64,000 nucleotides of DNA from Epilithonimonas sp042695135 (GCF_042695135.1 NZ_CP170547.1:2294001-2358000); one strand, 5' to 3'; shown: positions 33,194 through 43,160, numbered from the stretch's first letter. Made by a program: numbers and translations. The notes: generated by a model not told the origin, from the sequence alone.

Positions 33194-33994
33194 TTATTTT
33201 TTATAAATCCTGACATAGTCTATCAGAAATTTTTGTGGATATATTTTTTCATCCACACCTTCTTTGCCGCCCCAGTTCCCTCCTACTGCCTGATTCAGGA
33301 TTAAATAAAATGGCTGGTCAAATGGCCAGGCTTCATATTCTTTTTCGGTTTTGAGGTAAGTAAAATATTTTTCATCATCCACAAACATTTCTATTTTCTC
33401 CGGTGTCCAGTCGGCTCTGTAGACGTGGAAATTTTCAGTCGCATCCTTGATGATGATGGTATCCGTTTTTTGAGTCCCGATGATGTGATTATACTTCTTG
33501 GTGTGAACCGATCCGTGAACATAACCTTCATTGTAGCCAACGTGTTCCATAATATCGATCTCGCCATCATCCGGCCATTCTTTTATATTTTGACTGAGCA
33601 TCCAGATGGCAGGCCAGGTTCCTTTTCCTTTTGGTAATTTAGCTCTCACTTCAACAGTTCCGTATTGGAATGGAAACGTATTTTTGGTGATTAATTTGGC
33701 CGATGTATAATTGTTTTTCTCCCATTTTTCCTTCCGGGCTTCGATGGTTAGAATACCATTTTCAACCCTTGCATTTTCGGTTCTGTTTTTTGTATAGAAC
33801 TGAAGTTCATTATTCCCGAAACCGTCGCCGCCAACTTCAAATTCCCATTTGGAAGAGTCCGGCAAACCTTTATAACTGAATTCATCCTGAAAAACGAGTT
33901 TTCCTTTGTCAGTATTTTTTTGATTGAGACAAGAAATACTGATAATCGAAACCAATACTAAAGCCGATGAAATTTTAATTTTATTGAATGTCAT
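33194..33994 (-). CDS. GH16 family endo-beta-1,3-glucanase lipoprotein
   Basis: A 266-residue GH16 enzyme with a lipoprotein signal (LVSIISISCLNQKN). The catalytic motif ExDxxE reads GEIDIMEHVG, and other laminarinase landmarks are present: GRENGILTIEARKE-like VENGILTIEARKEKW, RAKLPKGKGTWPAIWMLS, and FYLILNQAVGGNWGG near the end. The beta-bulge type of motif fits laminarinase (beta-1,3-glucan) rather than agarase. It likely cuts the glucan at the cell surface before SusC uptake. It sits between two GH30 genes, 47 nt from one and 35 nt from the other. Confidence 0.93.
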   Translation of the reverse strand: MTFNKIKISSALVLVSIISISCLNQKNTDKGKLVFQDEFSYKGLPDSSKWEFEVGGDGFGNNELQFYTKNRTENARVENGILTIEARKEKWEKNNYTSAKLITKNTFPFQYGTVEVRAKLPKGKGTWPAIWMLSQNIKEWPDDGEIDIMEHVGYNEGYVHGSVHTKKYNHIIGTQKTDTIIIKDATENFHVYRADWTPEKIEMFVDDEKYFTYLKTEKEYEAWPFDQPFYLILNQAVGGNWGGKEGVDEKIYPQKFLIDYVRIYKK

Positions 33995-34029
33995 AGATTA
34001 TGTTTCAGAATTAACTCAAATCAATTTAT

Positions 34030-35481
34030 TTAAAATACAAATGTTGCCACCGCTCTGGCTGGTAATGATGCCGCTGCTGATTTTCCATTGAATTTAATAT
34101 TGAAATTTTCTGCCGCGTTACCTTCATTCAGAACAATAAGTGTAGTTTTTCCGTTTGGTGTTACAAATGCTACCGAACTTAGATTCCCCGGTTGTGTAGA
34201 AGCAATTCTCTGAGAGTTTTGAGGAACAAATTTGGATGCGTGAGCAATGATGTAATAGCCGACATTTTTTGTGAAAGCCTCGCTTGTACTAACCGTTATT
34301 GCACCTTTGCATTGTGTACAACCTCCGTTTGTATGAGGATTAAATTGAGGATCGTTTGCAAGATTCCATTCCAAAGCGATTTTGCTCCAGTTTCTCATAG
34401 AACCGATAATTACATTCTTGGAATGCCAGATCAGATCATCAGAAAAAGATGATGTTGAGCCTGTCCATTGTTCCGTAAAATAAAGATTCTTAGCAGGATA
34501 AGCCAAATGAACATTGCTTAAAACCGAGATATTCCCTGCATAAAGGTGGAAAGCCGATCCGTCAACATATTTTGCCGCGTCTGCATCTGCCAGGATTTCC
34601 ATTGGATATTCCGGTTTGTCACAGTTATGATCATAAAGGACAATCTTCGTGGTGATATTTGCTGCCTGAAAAGCAGGACCAAGGTTATTTTTGATGAAAG
34701 TTGCCTGTTGAGGAGCTGTCATTAATAAACTTGGATTATTTCCCGGATGCAAAGGCTCATTTTGAGGCGTGATAGCATCTACGGTAATTCCCTGCGCTTT
34801 CATCCCCTGGATATATTTTACAAAATACTGGGCATAGACATTATAATACTGCGGCTGAAGACTGCCACCAACAGAACTTCCATTATCCTTCATCCAAACC
34901 GGTGGCGACCAAGGCGTTGCCATAATTTTGATATTTGGATTGATGGTTAAGATCTTTTTCAGCATATCAATCAATGCCTGGTCTTTTGACAAAGAAAAAT
35001 TGGCAAGAGAAACATCAGTTTGACCAGCCGGCATATCGTCATAAGAAAAAACATCGCTGTTAAGATCTGATGCGCCAATACTTAGTCTGATATAACTTAT
35101 GCCTATAGAATTATCTTTTGCAGCAAAAAGATCCTGTAATAATTCTTCTTTTTTTGTTGCTGATAATTGGTTGATTACCTGAACACTTCCACCTGTTAAA
35201 GTATATCCGAAACCGTCAATTGTCTGATATTTCTGCGAAGCATCTACATCCAAGGTTTGATAATTATTAGAAGCGTTGTTGAAGATAATATTGCTTTGTC
35301 TTTGTAGTTTGATGGATTCATCGGCTTTTGTAAGCCAGAAACTCCCGCTTGCGTAACTTCCGTTGTCCGTTCCTCCATCTGTTGGCGGATTGGTAGGTGA
35401 ATCATCTACATTACTGCTTTGGCAGAAAAGAAGTGAGAAGATTGTGATTCCTAAAAGTAATAGGTATGATTTTTTGAACAT
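34030..35481 (-). CDS. GH30 family glucanase lipoprotein
   Basis: A 483-residue GH30 enzyme with a lipoprotein signal (ITIFSLLFCQSS). The catalytic Glu residues lie in ITPQNEPLHPGNNPS (acid/base) and LYFTEQWTGS (nucleophile). GFGYTLTGGSVQVI and ATPWSPPVWMKDNGSS are the other barrel signatures, and the beta domain ends the protein. It is clearly a paralogue of the GH30 at 31707-33146 but diverged, and it is surface-anchored whereas the other is probably periplasmic. The two may split the work between polymer outside and oligosaccharide inside (inference). Confidence 0.92.
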   Translation of the reverse strand: MFKKSYLLLLGITIFSLLFCQSSNVDDSPTNPPTDGGTDNGSYASGSFWLTKADESIKLQRQSNIIFNNASNNYQTLDVDASQKYQTIDGFGYTLTGGSVQVINQLSATKKEELLQDLFAAKDNSIGISYIRLSIGASDLNSDVFSYDDMPAGQTDVSLANFSLSKDQALIDMLKKILTINPNIKIMATPWSPPVWMKDNGSSVGGSLQPQYYNVYAQYFVKYIQGMKAQGITVDAITPQNEPLHPGNNPSLLMTAPQQATFIKNNLGPAFQAANITTKIVLYDHNCDKPEYPMEILADADAAKYVDGSAFHLYAGNISVLSNVHLAYPAKNLYFTEQWTGSTSSFSDDLIWHSKNVIIGSMRNWSKIALEWNLANDPQFNPHTNGGCTQCKGAITVSTSEAFTKNVGYYIIAHASKFVPQNSQRIASTQPGNLSSVAFVTPNGKTTLIVLNEGNAAENFNIKFNGKSAAASLPARAVATFVF

Positions 35482-35596
35482 TTTATTAGAATTTTAATAT
35501 CAAACATTATTTCGTTTAAGAAAATTGTAATGGAATATTTATTTCCCAGTACAGCTTTCTTTTTTTATGAAATTAGATTGACAAGTTTGTTATAAA

Positions 35597-35627
35597 AAAT
35601 GAAAGAGGTTTTTGAGGACCTCTTTCA
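35597..35627 (-). terminator. intra-PUL terminator between the SGBP gene and GH30
   Basis: Stem TGAAAGAGGT / ACCTCTTTCA (35600-35609, 35618-35627) with an 8-nt loop; on the minus strand it is followed by TTTTTTATAA. It splits the PUL into a transport unit (susC-susD-SGBP) and an enzyme unit (GH30-GH16-GH30). Confidence 0.75.
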
Positions 35628-35651
35628 CCTAAGAAATATGATAAGAAAAAA

Positions 35652-36524
35652 TTAGTTAATGCCTCGGAATTCTACATTGGTAATAGAAATTCCTTCCTTC
35701 ATATCATTACCACCAGATCTGATGGCAAAATATGCTACACCGGTTTTTGTAGCTTTGAAAGTTCCGTTCGGATTATTAGAATTAACAGAACCAACAATAG
35801 AAATCTTGCCCGTAAAAGCAGAAGTTCCGCTTCCTGCCCAGGTATTGATACCTCTTAACCAGGTCGAATCGTTGCCGTCACCAGTATAATCATTGTTGGC
35901 TGTTGGTTTTGCATAGCCTACATAGATCTCAAACCAGGTATCAGAAACACCTTTGGAACTTACGACAGCATCGGCTTTGTAAGTTCTGCCTTCTACAACA
36001 TTCACAGCCTGATATAATACATTTCTTTCCCAGCCTTTAGCAACAAAAGTTGCTTTTCCATCAGCAAAAGTCCATAGTGCAGTTCCTGAAGGATTTGGGA
36101 AAGCCATAGACCATTTTGCTACATCTGCTGCATCTGTAAATTTTCCTCCCAGGATCATGTTACCAGCAGCCGGGTCAGCTTTATCAACCTTAATTGTTTG
36201 ACTGGCGGTGCCACCAACCAAACCACCTTGACCAATTATCTGGTGCTGAATGTTATAAGTTCCTTCATCGGGAATAAAAATATCATAAGTATTTGGTCCA
36301 GTGCCAAATCCGCCTCCATCGTCTAAATTCCATTTGGATGAGATATAGTTATTATTAGAAGAAGCCAGTTTATAATGGTTTTCCGAAGTTTTCGTAACTG
36401 TAAATGATGCATCGGAATTGGTCGGAGTCAGGCCATTGCCGTCGCCATCAACACTATCTGGGACACATGATACTGCAAATAATGATAACCCTAAAAAAAT
36501 TGTATGTTTTAAATATTTGTTCAT
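35652..36524 (-). CDS. surface glycan-binding lipoprotein (SusE/F position)
   Basis: A 290-residue predicted lipoprotein (GLSLFAVSCVPDS). Residues about 35-115 resemble a PKD-like beta-sandwich (SKWNLDDGGGFGTGP, IFIPDEGTYNIQHQI). Residues about 125-290 look like a CBM4-type jelly roll (MILGGKFTDAADVAKWSMAF at the start; a Trp/aromatic-rich middle; YFAIRSGGNDMKEGISITNV at the end). It follows susD by 10 nt, the usual place of a surface glycan-binding protein that holds the polymer for SusC/D. Binding to beta-glucan is inferred from context. Confidence 0.82.
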   Translation of the reverse strand: MNKYLKHTIFLGLSLFAVSCVPDSVDGDGNGLTPTNSDASFTVTKTSENHYKLASSNNNYISSKWNLDDGGGFGTGPNTYDIFIPDEGTYNIQHQIIGQGGLVGGTASQTIKVDKADPAAGNMILGGKFTDAADVAKWSMAFPNPSGTALWTFADGKATFVAKGWERNVLYQAVNVVEGRTYKADAVVSSKGVSDTWFEIYVGYAKPTANNDYTGDGNDSTWLRGINTWAGSGTSAFTGKISIVGSVNSNNPNGTFKATKTGVAYFAIRSGGNDMKEGISITNVEFRGIN

Positions 36525-36534
36525 AATTAGAAAA

Positions 36535-38079
36535 TTAATAGTGAGGATTTTGTTTTAAAATAGTTCCAGACAACTCCGAATAAGGAATTGGCATGATTTC
36601 ATTTTTACCTGTAACAAAACCTTTGAATGCAAGTTTTGAAGACGCTTCTCCCCATCTTACCAAATCGAAGAATCTGTGTCCTTCGCCAATTAGTTCTCTT
36701 CTTCTTTCATCTTTTACAGCCTGCAATGTTACAGGAACAGACGGTAATCCGACCCTTGATCTAACAGCATCTAATAAAGCCTGAGCTCTTGATCCAGTTC
36801 CGTTAAGAGCTTCTGCTTCCATTAAATAAGTATCTGCTAGTCTTATCAAAATATAGTTTTGTCTATAGTTAAGTTCAGAAGCTCCAGGCAAGTTGGTTAC
36901 TTTATCTTTTGTCGGCATATATTTGTTAAGGAAATATCCGGAATCCATAAATGCAGGAGAATAATCTGCTTTATTTTGTGATTTTAATGCATTCATGTTT
37001 AAAAGACTCGCATCTGTCCGTGGATCATTTTGCATAAAACTAACAAGATCTGTTGTTACTGAGTTGAAAGCCCAACCGGAAACAATATCCGGAGCATCAT
37101 TGGTTTTTCTGGTGTATGATCTTGGTGCTGTCATAATGCAGATAGAGTTTCCTTCGTCATTACCTTGTCCCCAGAAGCTCCAGTCAGAATTTGCTTTGTT
37201 TGTATGCATTACTTCAATAATAGATTCCGTACTGAATTTATATGGATCATTAGCTTCCGTAACAGGTGCTGATTTGAAAAGATCGGCATAATTAGCAACT
37301 AATTTATATCCATATTGGCTTGTTCCGCCAGGGGTTCCATTGACATCAGCAAGTTGAGCTGCAGCTTCATTTTTTTTATTTTCATATAAATATACTTTAC
37401 CTAAAAGTGCTTTGGCTGCACCTTGCGTGAGGCGTCCTTTCTGTTCTCCTGTAACTGTCATTGGCAGATTAGGAATTGCTTCAAGAAGATCTTTTTCTAT
37501 CTGACCATAAACCGCAGTTTTGTCTACCTGAGGAACGTTATATAAATCATCAGAAGCTTTGAATGGCTGTAAAATAAGTGGAATATTTCCAAAAATTCTT
37601 ACCAAATCGAAATAATAAAGTGCACGAAGTGTTTTTGCCTCACTGATAAATCGGTTTTTTATGTCGTCACTCATTGTTGCATTTGGAGTTCGCAGTATCA
37701 ATGTGTTGGCTCTAGCTATACCTTGATAGTAATCTCTCCAATAACTTGATGGCATCGTATTTTGGTTGATCTGGAAATTAGATGCACCCTGAATTCCTGC
37801 GCCATCTGTTGCACTACCTCCTCCTGCATAAAAATCATCTGATGCAGCATTATAGAAAGTGACCATATTTTCAAATCCTCCGGCATATTTTCTAAGTGGA
37901 TCATAAGTTCCCACCAACGCAAAGAAACAGTCCTGCTCGTTTCTGAAGAAATTTTCTCCTTCGAAAGCACCTAAATATTCTTTTTCTTCCAATGTCTGAT
38001 CATTGCACGAAATATTAAAAGAAGATACACCAATTATTAGCGAAGCTATTAAAGATGTTTTTAAAAATCTATTTTTCAT
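36535..38079 (-). CDS. SusD/RagB family nutrient-binding lipoprotein
   Basis: A 514-residue SusD-family outer-membrane lipoprotein (SLIIGVSSFNISCNDQT). SusD-type helical repeats are visible: EQDCFFALVGTYDPLRKYAG, ISEAKTLRALYYFDLVRIFG, GAAKALLGKVYLYENKKNEA and YILIRLADTYLMEAEALNG. The end ERRRELIGEGHRFFDLVRWG and IPYSELSGTILKQNPHY is the typical RagB/SusD C-terminus. It forms the lid on the SusC barrel and binds the glycan. It lies 10 nt downstream of susC and is intact. Confidence 0.95.
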   Translation of the reverse strand: MKNRFLKTSLIASLIIGVSSFNISCNDQTLEEKEYLGAFEGENFFRNEQDCFFALVGTYDPLRKYAGGFENMVTFYNAASDDFYAGGGSATDGAGIQGASNFQINQNTMPSSYWRDYYQGIARANTLILRTPNATMSDDIKNRFISEAKTLRALYYFDLVRIFGNIPLILQPFKASDDLYNVPQVDKTAVYGQIEKDLLEAIPNLPMTVTGEQKGRLTQGAAKALLGKVYLYENKKNEAAAQLADVNGTPGGTSQYGYKLVANYADLFKSAPVTEANDPYKFSTESIIEVMHTNKANSDWSFWGQGNDEGNSICIMTAPRSYTRKTNDAPDIVSGWAFNSVTTDLVSFMQNDPRTDASLLNMNALKSQNKADYSPAFMDSGYFLNKYMPTKDKVTNLPGASELNYRQNYILIRLADTYLMEAEALNGTGSRAQALLDAVRSRVGLPSVPVTLQAVKDERRRELIGEGHRFFDLVRWGEASSKLAFKGFVTGKNEIMPIPYSELSGTILKQNPHY

Positions 38080-38089
38080 TTTTTTTGTT

Positions 38090-40988
38090 TTAGAAAGTTA
38101 AATTAGCTCCAAACATTACTGTTCTTGCTTGTGGATAAAATGCTCTGTCTATACCGTAAGAATCACCGGCAGCAATCTCTGGATCATAACCTGTATACTT
38201 AGTAAATGTGAAAAGGTTTTCGCCAGTAACAAATAATCTTAATTTACTTGCCCCAAATTTTTGTGATACATCATTAGGTAATGTATAACCTAATTGGACT
38301 AGTTTTATACGGAAGTAATCTCCTTTTTGCAAATACCAGTTTGACAATCTTGAATAGTTTTTATTTAAATCGTCTCTTGTAACTCTAGGATTATCATTAG
38401 TGGATCCTTCTCCCGTCCATCTATCCAAAATTTTTGTTTGATAATTAGCATCCAGCATATCCAGTCTTCTAAGTCCCTGAAATACTTTGTGACCCGCTGC
38501 ACCTTGACCGAACACCATCAAATCCCAATCTTTATAACTCACATTCAAAGTAGCACCAAATATATATTTTGGAATTGAACTTCCTAAGTCAACTCTGTCT
38601 GCATCACTGATTACGCCATCACCATTAGAATCTGCCCAGATGAAATCACCAGGTTTAGCATTTGCCTGAAGCAACTGTCCGTTTGCATTGACATAAGAAT
38701 TAATCTGTGCCTGATTTTGGAAGACACCTAATGTATTGAAGCCATAGAATGATTTGTATGGTTTTCCTATTGTAGTCCTCTGGATAGTTCCCATAGACTG
38801 GAAGCCATCTTCATCTATATATTCCCTTCCTTTTTCAAGAGAAAGAACTTCATTTTGATTATAAGAGAAGTTGGTGTTTACCGATACGGTAAAATCATTC
38901 CAGCTTTTTTTGTAGCCAAGTTCAACTTCTATCCCTCGGTTTTCCATTTCACCTGCATTAGCAATTGGTGCATTCGAAACCCCTACATAACCTGGAATTT
39001 GTATAGGACGTAGAATTCCTTCTGTTTTCTTTCTATATATATCAACGGTTAATGTTACAGCACTAAGTAGTTTCATATCTGCAGCGATGTTGACCTGTGT
39101 TGTAGTTTCCCAATGTAGATCTGGATTTTCTAATGTTCTTGGTGCATAGCCAATCATAACAGTATTATTTCCATTGGTATAGTTATATCCCGGAACATAG
39201 AAATTTGCAAAGGAGAAAACAGGAATACCATCGTTACCAAGCTTACCATATCCTCCACGTATCTTCAAAGTATTAACTATATCATTTTCAGGCCAGAAAT
39301 TTTCATTATTAGCATTCCATCCTAAAGAGAATGAAGGGAAAGTTCCCCAATGATAATTACCACCAAAAAGTGATGATCCATCATATCTTAATGTACCTGT
39401 GAACAAATATTTATTTTTATAATCATAGATCAAACGTCCAAAATAAGATGCTTTGTTCCACTCTACATTATCCCAGGCATTCGAAATGCGGTTTTCTGAC
39501 GGTAAACTAAAGTTAAAAGAGGCATCCTGATAGCTGGTAATAGGCAGATTGGTATGAGTAATAGTTTGTCCATTTCCGATATTATAATCATAATAACCAG
39601 TACCTGCCATTACGTTGAAATTATGATCTCCAAATTTATTTTGATATGTCAAAGTATTTTCAAAACTCCATTCGAATTTATTTTGAGTAGTACGGCTTAA
39701 GCTGTTGTTAACAAGATTGCTATAAGTAGGACTTAAATAAAATAAAGGTGTAAAACTTTGATTTCCCCAATACGCTTTTTTACCGTTCAATGAAGATTTG
39801 AAAGTTAAAGTTTTCAATAATTTCAATTCGCCAAATACGCTTCCGATAAAATCATCAGACCAGTTGGAATTACCTAATTGAGTATATCTGAAAGCTTTTG
39901 GGTTGGACATCTCCTGATTTACATAAGGTGAGATCCCGTAAGGATTTCCATTCTCATCTCTTACAATGTAAGGGTTAGAATAACTATTTGCATCTACTGT
40001 TGAAAGATCTGTTACAACAACCGGCGTAGTCGGATCAAGATTAACTGCAGAACTGATAGGACCACCAAATTCCCCATTGGAATTAATTCCTTGATTTTTT
40101 TGGTGTGTGTAGGCAAATGTTTGTCCTACTGTTAACCAATCTGTTACCTTATGAGTTGAGTTAAGTCTTGCTGTAAGTCTTTTGTAATAAGAAATATCAG
40201 TCATAACAATTCCTGATTGATCATAATATCCAAAAGATCCGAAAAATGTGGATTTTTCATTTCCTCCTTGTATATTTATTTTCATGATTTTGTCTTTCTC
40301 CTGTACTGAAAATCTGTTTTTGCCAGTCAGTTCCTGTGCCAAGTGAAGAAGGATTCTGAAATCTTATAGGCTTACCATCATTTGCAAAACCTTCATTAAT
40401 GATTGTTGCATATTGGGTAGCATTTAGCAAGTCTAATTTTCTTGCAGCACTGCTTACTCCAAAGAAACCATTATAAGATAGATTAAGAGCACCTTTTTTA
40501 CCTTTTTTGGTAGTTACAAGTATAACACCTCTGGCAGCCGAAACACCATAGATTGCAGATGAAGCTCCGTCTTTCAAAACCTCAATACTTTCGATATCGC
40601 TTTGGCTTAGCCATCCGATTCCGTCAACCACTATTCCGTCAACTACCCATAAAGGCTCATTACTTGAAGCATAACTGGTAATCCCACGTACACGCACAGT
40701 TGCAGATGATCCCGGCTGACCAGAATTTGAAATTACGTTTACACCTGCTGCCCTACCTTGTAGAACCTGCTCTGGTTTTCCTGCAGGGATGTTCTCAATA
40801 TCAGCGGCTTTGATACTTGCAATTGCTCCGGTCACGTTACTTTTCTTCTGAGTACCGTAACCAATAACAACAACTTCTTCTATCGCTTTTTCTTTAGAAG
40901 CTGTGTCACTCACTTGCTGTGCAGAATAGTTTGCTGTAAAGTAAAGTACAGCTGCTAATCCAAGACATTTTGAATACTTTAAGTTCAT
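38090..40988 (-). pseudogene. SusC-type TonB-dependent transporter, frameshifted
   Basis: Two overlapping minus-strand frames make one SusC/RagA protein. The first (40257-40988) has the signal peptide, a TonB-box-like EEVVVIGYG and the plug domain (NIPAGKPEQVLQGRAAGV, YGVSAARGVILVTTKKGKKG). It shifts at NHE into a false tail. The second (38090 to about 40282) carries on with INIQGGNEKSTFFGSFGYYD and the beta-barrel to MFGANLTF. One extra T in the TTTT run at 40279-40282 (an extra A on the coding strand) explains the break; removing it gives one 965-residue frame. The usual N-terminal carboxypeptidase-regulatory-like domain is absent. Sequencing error and true mutation cannot be told apart. 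Confidence 0.88.
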
Positions 40989-41194
40989 ATTTTAATTAAT
41001 TTTTTGTTAATCTCAAACTGAGACAATAAAAGTAATTTTTTTTTTACACTACAAAATAAATTTTTATTTTTTTTGTTTTCCCTTTATTGACGGTTATTTG
41101 CTAAGACTACTTATCATAAATATCAATATTTTTTGTACTTTTGAATTCCCTAAAAATAGGCTCAATTGTTAAAAATAAGTTAATGCCTCATTAA
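40989..41194. promoter_or_regulatory. divergent promoter region, PUL / sugar transporter
   Basis: A 206-nt, very AT-rich gap. An inverted repeat TCTCA-AAC-TGAGA lies at 41011-41023, 22 nt before the susC ATG, and could be an operator or a 5' leader hairpin. On the plus strand TACTTTTG at 41136-41143 is a -7 element for the MFS gene. No exact TAnnTTTG was found for susC. Confidence 0.45.
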
Positions 41195-42394
41195 ATGAAT
41201 GTTAATAAGAATAAAATAAAACTTCCGCTAATGTTCAGCTTTTTGATATTCTCTATGCTGCTAAACAGTATGGGTGCTATCATATTGCAATTGTCGGAAC
41301 AGGTTTCCTACAAAGGCCTGGGAGTTTTAGAATCTTTCAAGGATATTCCTATGGCAATTGTCTCACTATTTTGTGTTAACCTGATTGCTAAAACGGGAAA
41401 TAAAAACGCACTTGTATTTTCGCTGGTTTTTATCGTAACCAGCTGTATTACATTACCTTTAGTCGATGCATTTTGGTTTTTTAAGATTTGGCTGAGTGTC
41501 GTTGGGATTAGCTTTGCTTTAGCAAAAATATCGGTGTTCAGTATTATCAAGAATAATTTTGCAGACGGTCAATTATCAAGTGCAATCAGCAGTGTGGACG
41601 CAGCATTTATGATCGGAATTTTCTTTGTGAATATTGGATTCGGGACCCTGCTTACAAGTTCCTATGCAGAATATTGGAAATTTGGATTTTGGGTAATTGC
41701 ATTACTAAGTATCATTACCATAATAATGTTGAGATCAGTAAAAATTGAAGAAAATCAAGTGTCAGAAATTGAAAAAAAACCGGGTGAATGGAAATTTTTT
41801 CTTTCTCCAAAAATTGTATATTTCTTTATCATCGTTTTTTTTATGGTTTTCGTAGAACAGAGTTTTAATTCCTGGCTTCCAAGCTTTTTCAGAAATAATT
41901 TGAAAATGAATTCTTATTTTGCATTGCAGGCATCGGCATTCTTAGCATTATTTTCTTTCTTTGGAAGACTCATTACCAGCAGGCTGATTTTAAGATTTCA
42001 TTGGTTTTGGTTTGTTATCATCTGCATTTGTACTGTTCTTTTTATATTGGCTTTGTGTCAGATTTTAATCTCTTATTTTTATGATGATTTTAAGTTTTCC
42101 CTCATATTCATAATTCCGCTGATCGGGTTATTCCTGGCACCGCTATTTCCGCTTTATAACTCAGAAATAATCAATAAAGTGCCTAAAGAAAAAACACATC
42201 TGCTTGTATCGTTAGTTGTCATATTTTCTTCGTTGGGAAGTTCGGTTGGATCACTCTATATGGCAATTATCTTCCATAAAAATATAAGTAATTTTTATCC
42301 GTTATTTATTTCAATCCCATTATTAATTATATTTGGACTTACAATCATTTTAAATAAAACACCAATAATCTATGACCGAAAACAACAAGAATAA
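41195..42394 (+). CDS. MFS sugar transporter
   Basis: A 399-residue major facilitator with 12 hydrophobic segments in two sixes, divided by a charged loop (KIEENQVSEIEKKPGEWKFF at about 186-206). It resembles the glucose/galactose and fucose permease branch used by Bacteroidota for monosaccharides released in the periplasm. No specific substrate motif was identified. Its last 23 nt overlap the start of the Nudix-fold regulator, so the two are translated from one message. It diverges from the beta-glucan PUL; import of glucose is the simplest inference. Confidence 0.85.
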   Translation: MNVNKNKIKLPLMFSFLIFSMLLNSMGAIILQLSEQVSYKGLGVLESFKDIPMAIVSLFCVNLIAKTGNKNALVFSLVFIVTSCITLPLVDAFWFFKIWLSVVGISFALAKISVFSIIKNNFADGQLSSAISSVDAAFMIGIFFVNIGFGTLLTSSYAEYWKFGFWVIALLSIITIIMLRSVKIEENQVSEIEKKPGEWKFFLSPKIVYFFIIVFFMVFVEQSFNSWLPSFFRNNLKMNSYFALQASAFLALFSFFGRLITSRLILRFHWFWFVIICICTVLFILALCQILISYFYDDFKFSLIFIIPLIGLFLAPLFPLYNSEIINKVPKEKTHLLVSLVVIFSSLGSSVGSLYMAIIFHKNISNFYPLFISIPLLIIFGLTIILNKTPIIYDRKQQE

Positions 42395-43139
42395 ACAGAA
42401 CTTAAAAGAGTTAATTGAAACCAAGGATTTTGTAGAACATGTGTCCGTAGATTGCGTTATTTTCGGATTTCATAAAGACACACTCAAGGTTTTACTTCTA
42501 AAGTACCACGATCTGGATCTGTGGTCTGTCCCCGGCGGATTTATATTTAATGATGAGAACCTGAATGATGCTGCTGCCAGAACACTTCACGAAAGAACCC
42601 ATCTCTCGGATGTTTTTTTGGAGCAGTTTTACACTTTTGGAGATATCAGAAGAACGGAAAACAATACACACCAAAAGCTTTTAGAAAACAAAAATATTGA
42701 TGTAGATAAAAATCACTGGATCTATCAGCGTTTCATTTCAGTCGGTTATTGCGCTTTGATAGATTATACTCTGACTTACACTTTCCCGGATTCTTTTAAC
42801 GAAGTTTGCCGTTGGTTTGATATCAATGAACTGCCGAATATGGCATTTGACCATAAGGAAATGATAGAAAAAGGATTACTCTATCTCAGAAAAAATATCG
42901 ATTATCAGGTGATGGGAAGTAACCTGCTTCCGGATAAGTTTACTATGAAAGAATTACAACATCTATATGAAGCTATTCTTGGCGAACCTCTGAGACGCAA
43001 CAACTTCCAAAGAAAAATCCTCGGGATGAACATCCTGGAACGTCTCGAAAAACATTACAGCGGTTCTGCAAACAAAGCACCTTATCTTTATCGTTTTCTT
43101 GAAGGTTCAGCCAACATCACAAAATCTGATTTTGATTAA
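42372..43139 (+). CDS. Nudix-fold transcriptional regulator (NrtR-like)
   Basis: A 255-residue protein with an N-terminal Nudix domain and a C-terminal winged helix. The Nudix box region reads GGFIFNDENLNDAAARTLHE then RTHLSD: Gly and the first Glu are kept, but the REuxEE core is RTLHER and the following Gly is His, so hydrolysis is unlikely. The winged helix (FTMKELQHLYEAILGEPLRR to GMNILERLEKHYSG) matches NrtR-type regulators. In Bacteroidota several such proteins sense a sugar and control its use genes. Context suggests control of the adjacent transporter and PUL. It overlaps the MFS gene by 23 nt. Confidence 0.88.
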   Translation: MTENNKNKQNLKELIETKDFVEHVSVDCVIFGFHKDTLKVLLLKYHDLDLWSVPGGFIFNDENLNDAAARTLHERTHLSDVFLEQFYTFGDIRRTENNTHQKLLENKNIDVDKNHWIYQRFISVGYCALIDYTLTYTFPDSFNEVCRWFDINELPNMAFDHKEMIEKGLLYLRKNIDYQVMGSNLLPDKFTMKELQHLYEAILGEPLRRNNFQRKILGMNILERLEKHYSGSANKAPYLYRFLEGSANITKSDFD

Positions 43140-43160
43140 TTTAGACTTTAATCCATAAAA

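Noticed and set aside
31707..35481. GH30 pair as a recent tandem duplication
   Set aside because: The two proteins differ through most of their length and are separated by the GH16 gene; they are old paralogues.
37716..37970. Minus-strand second frame inside susD as a sign of a frameshift
   Set aside because: The 514-residue susD frame is complete from lipoprotein signal to C-terminus; the other frame is a shadow.
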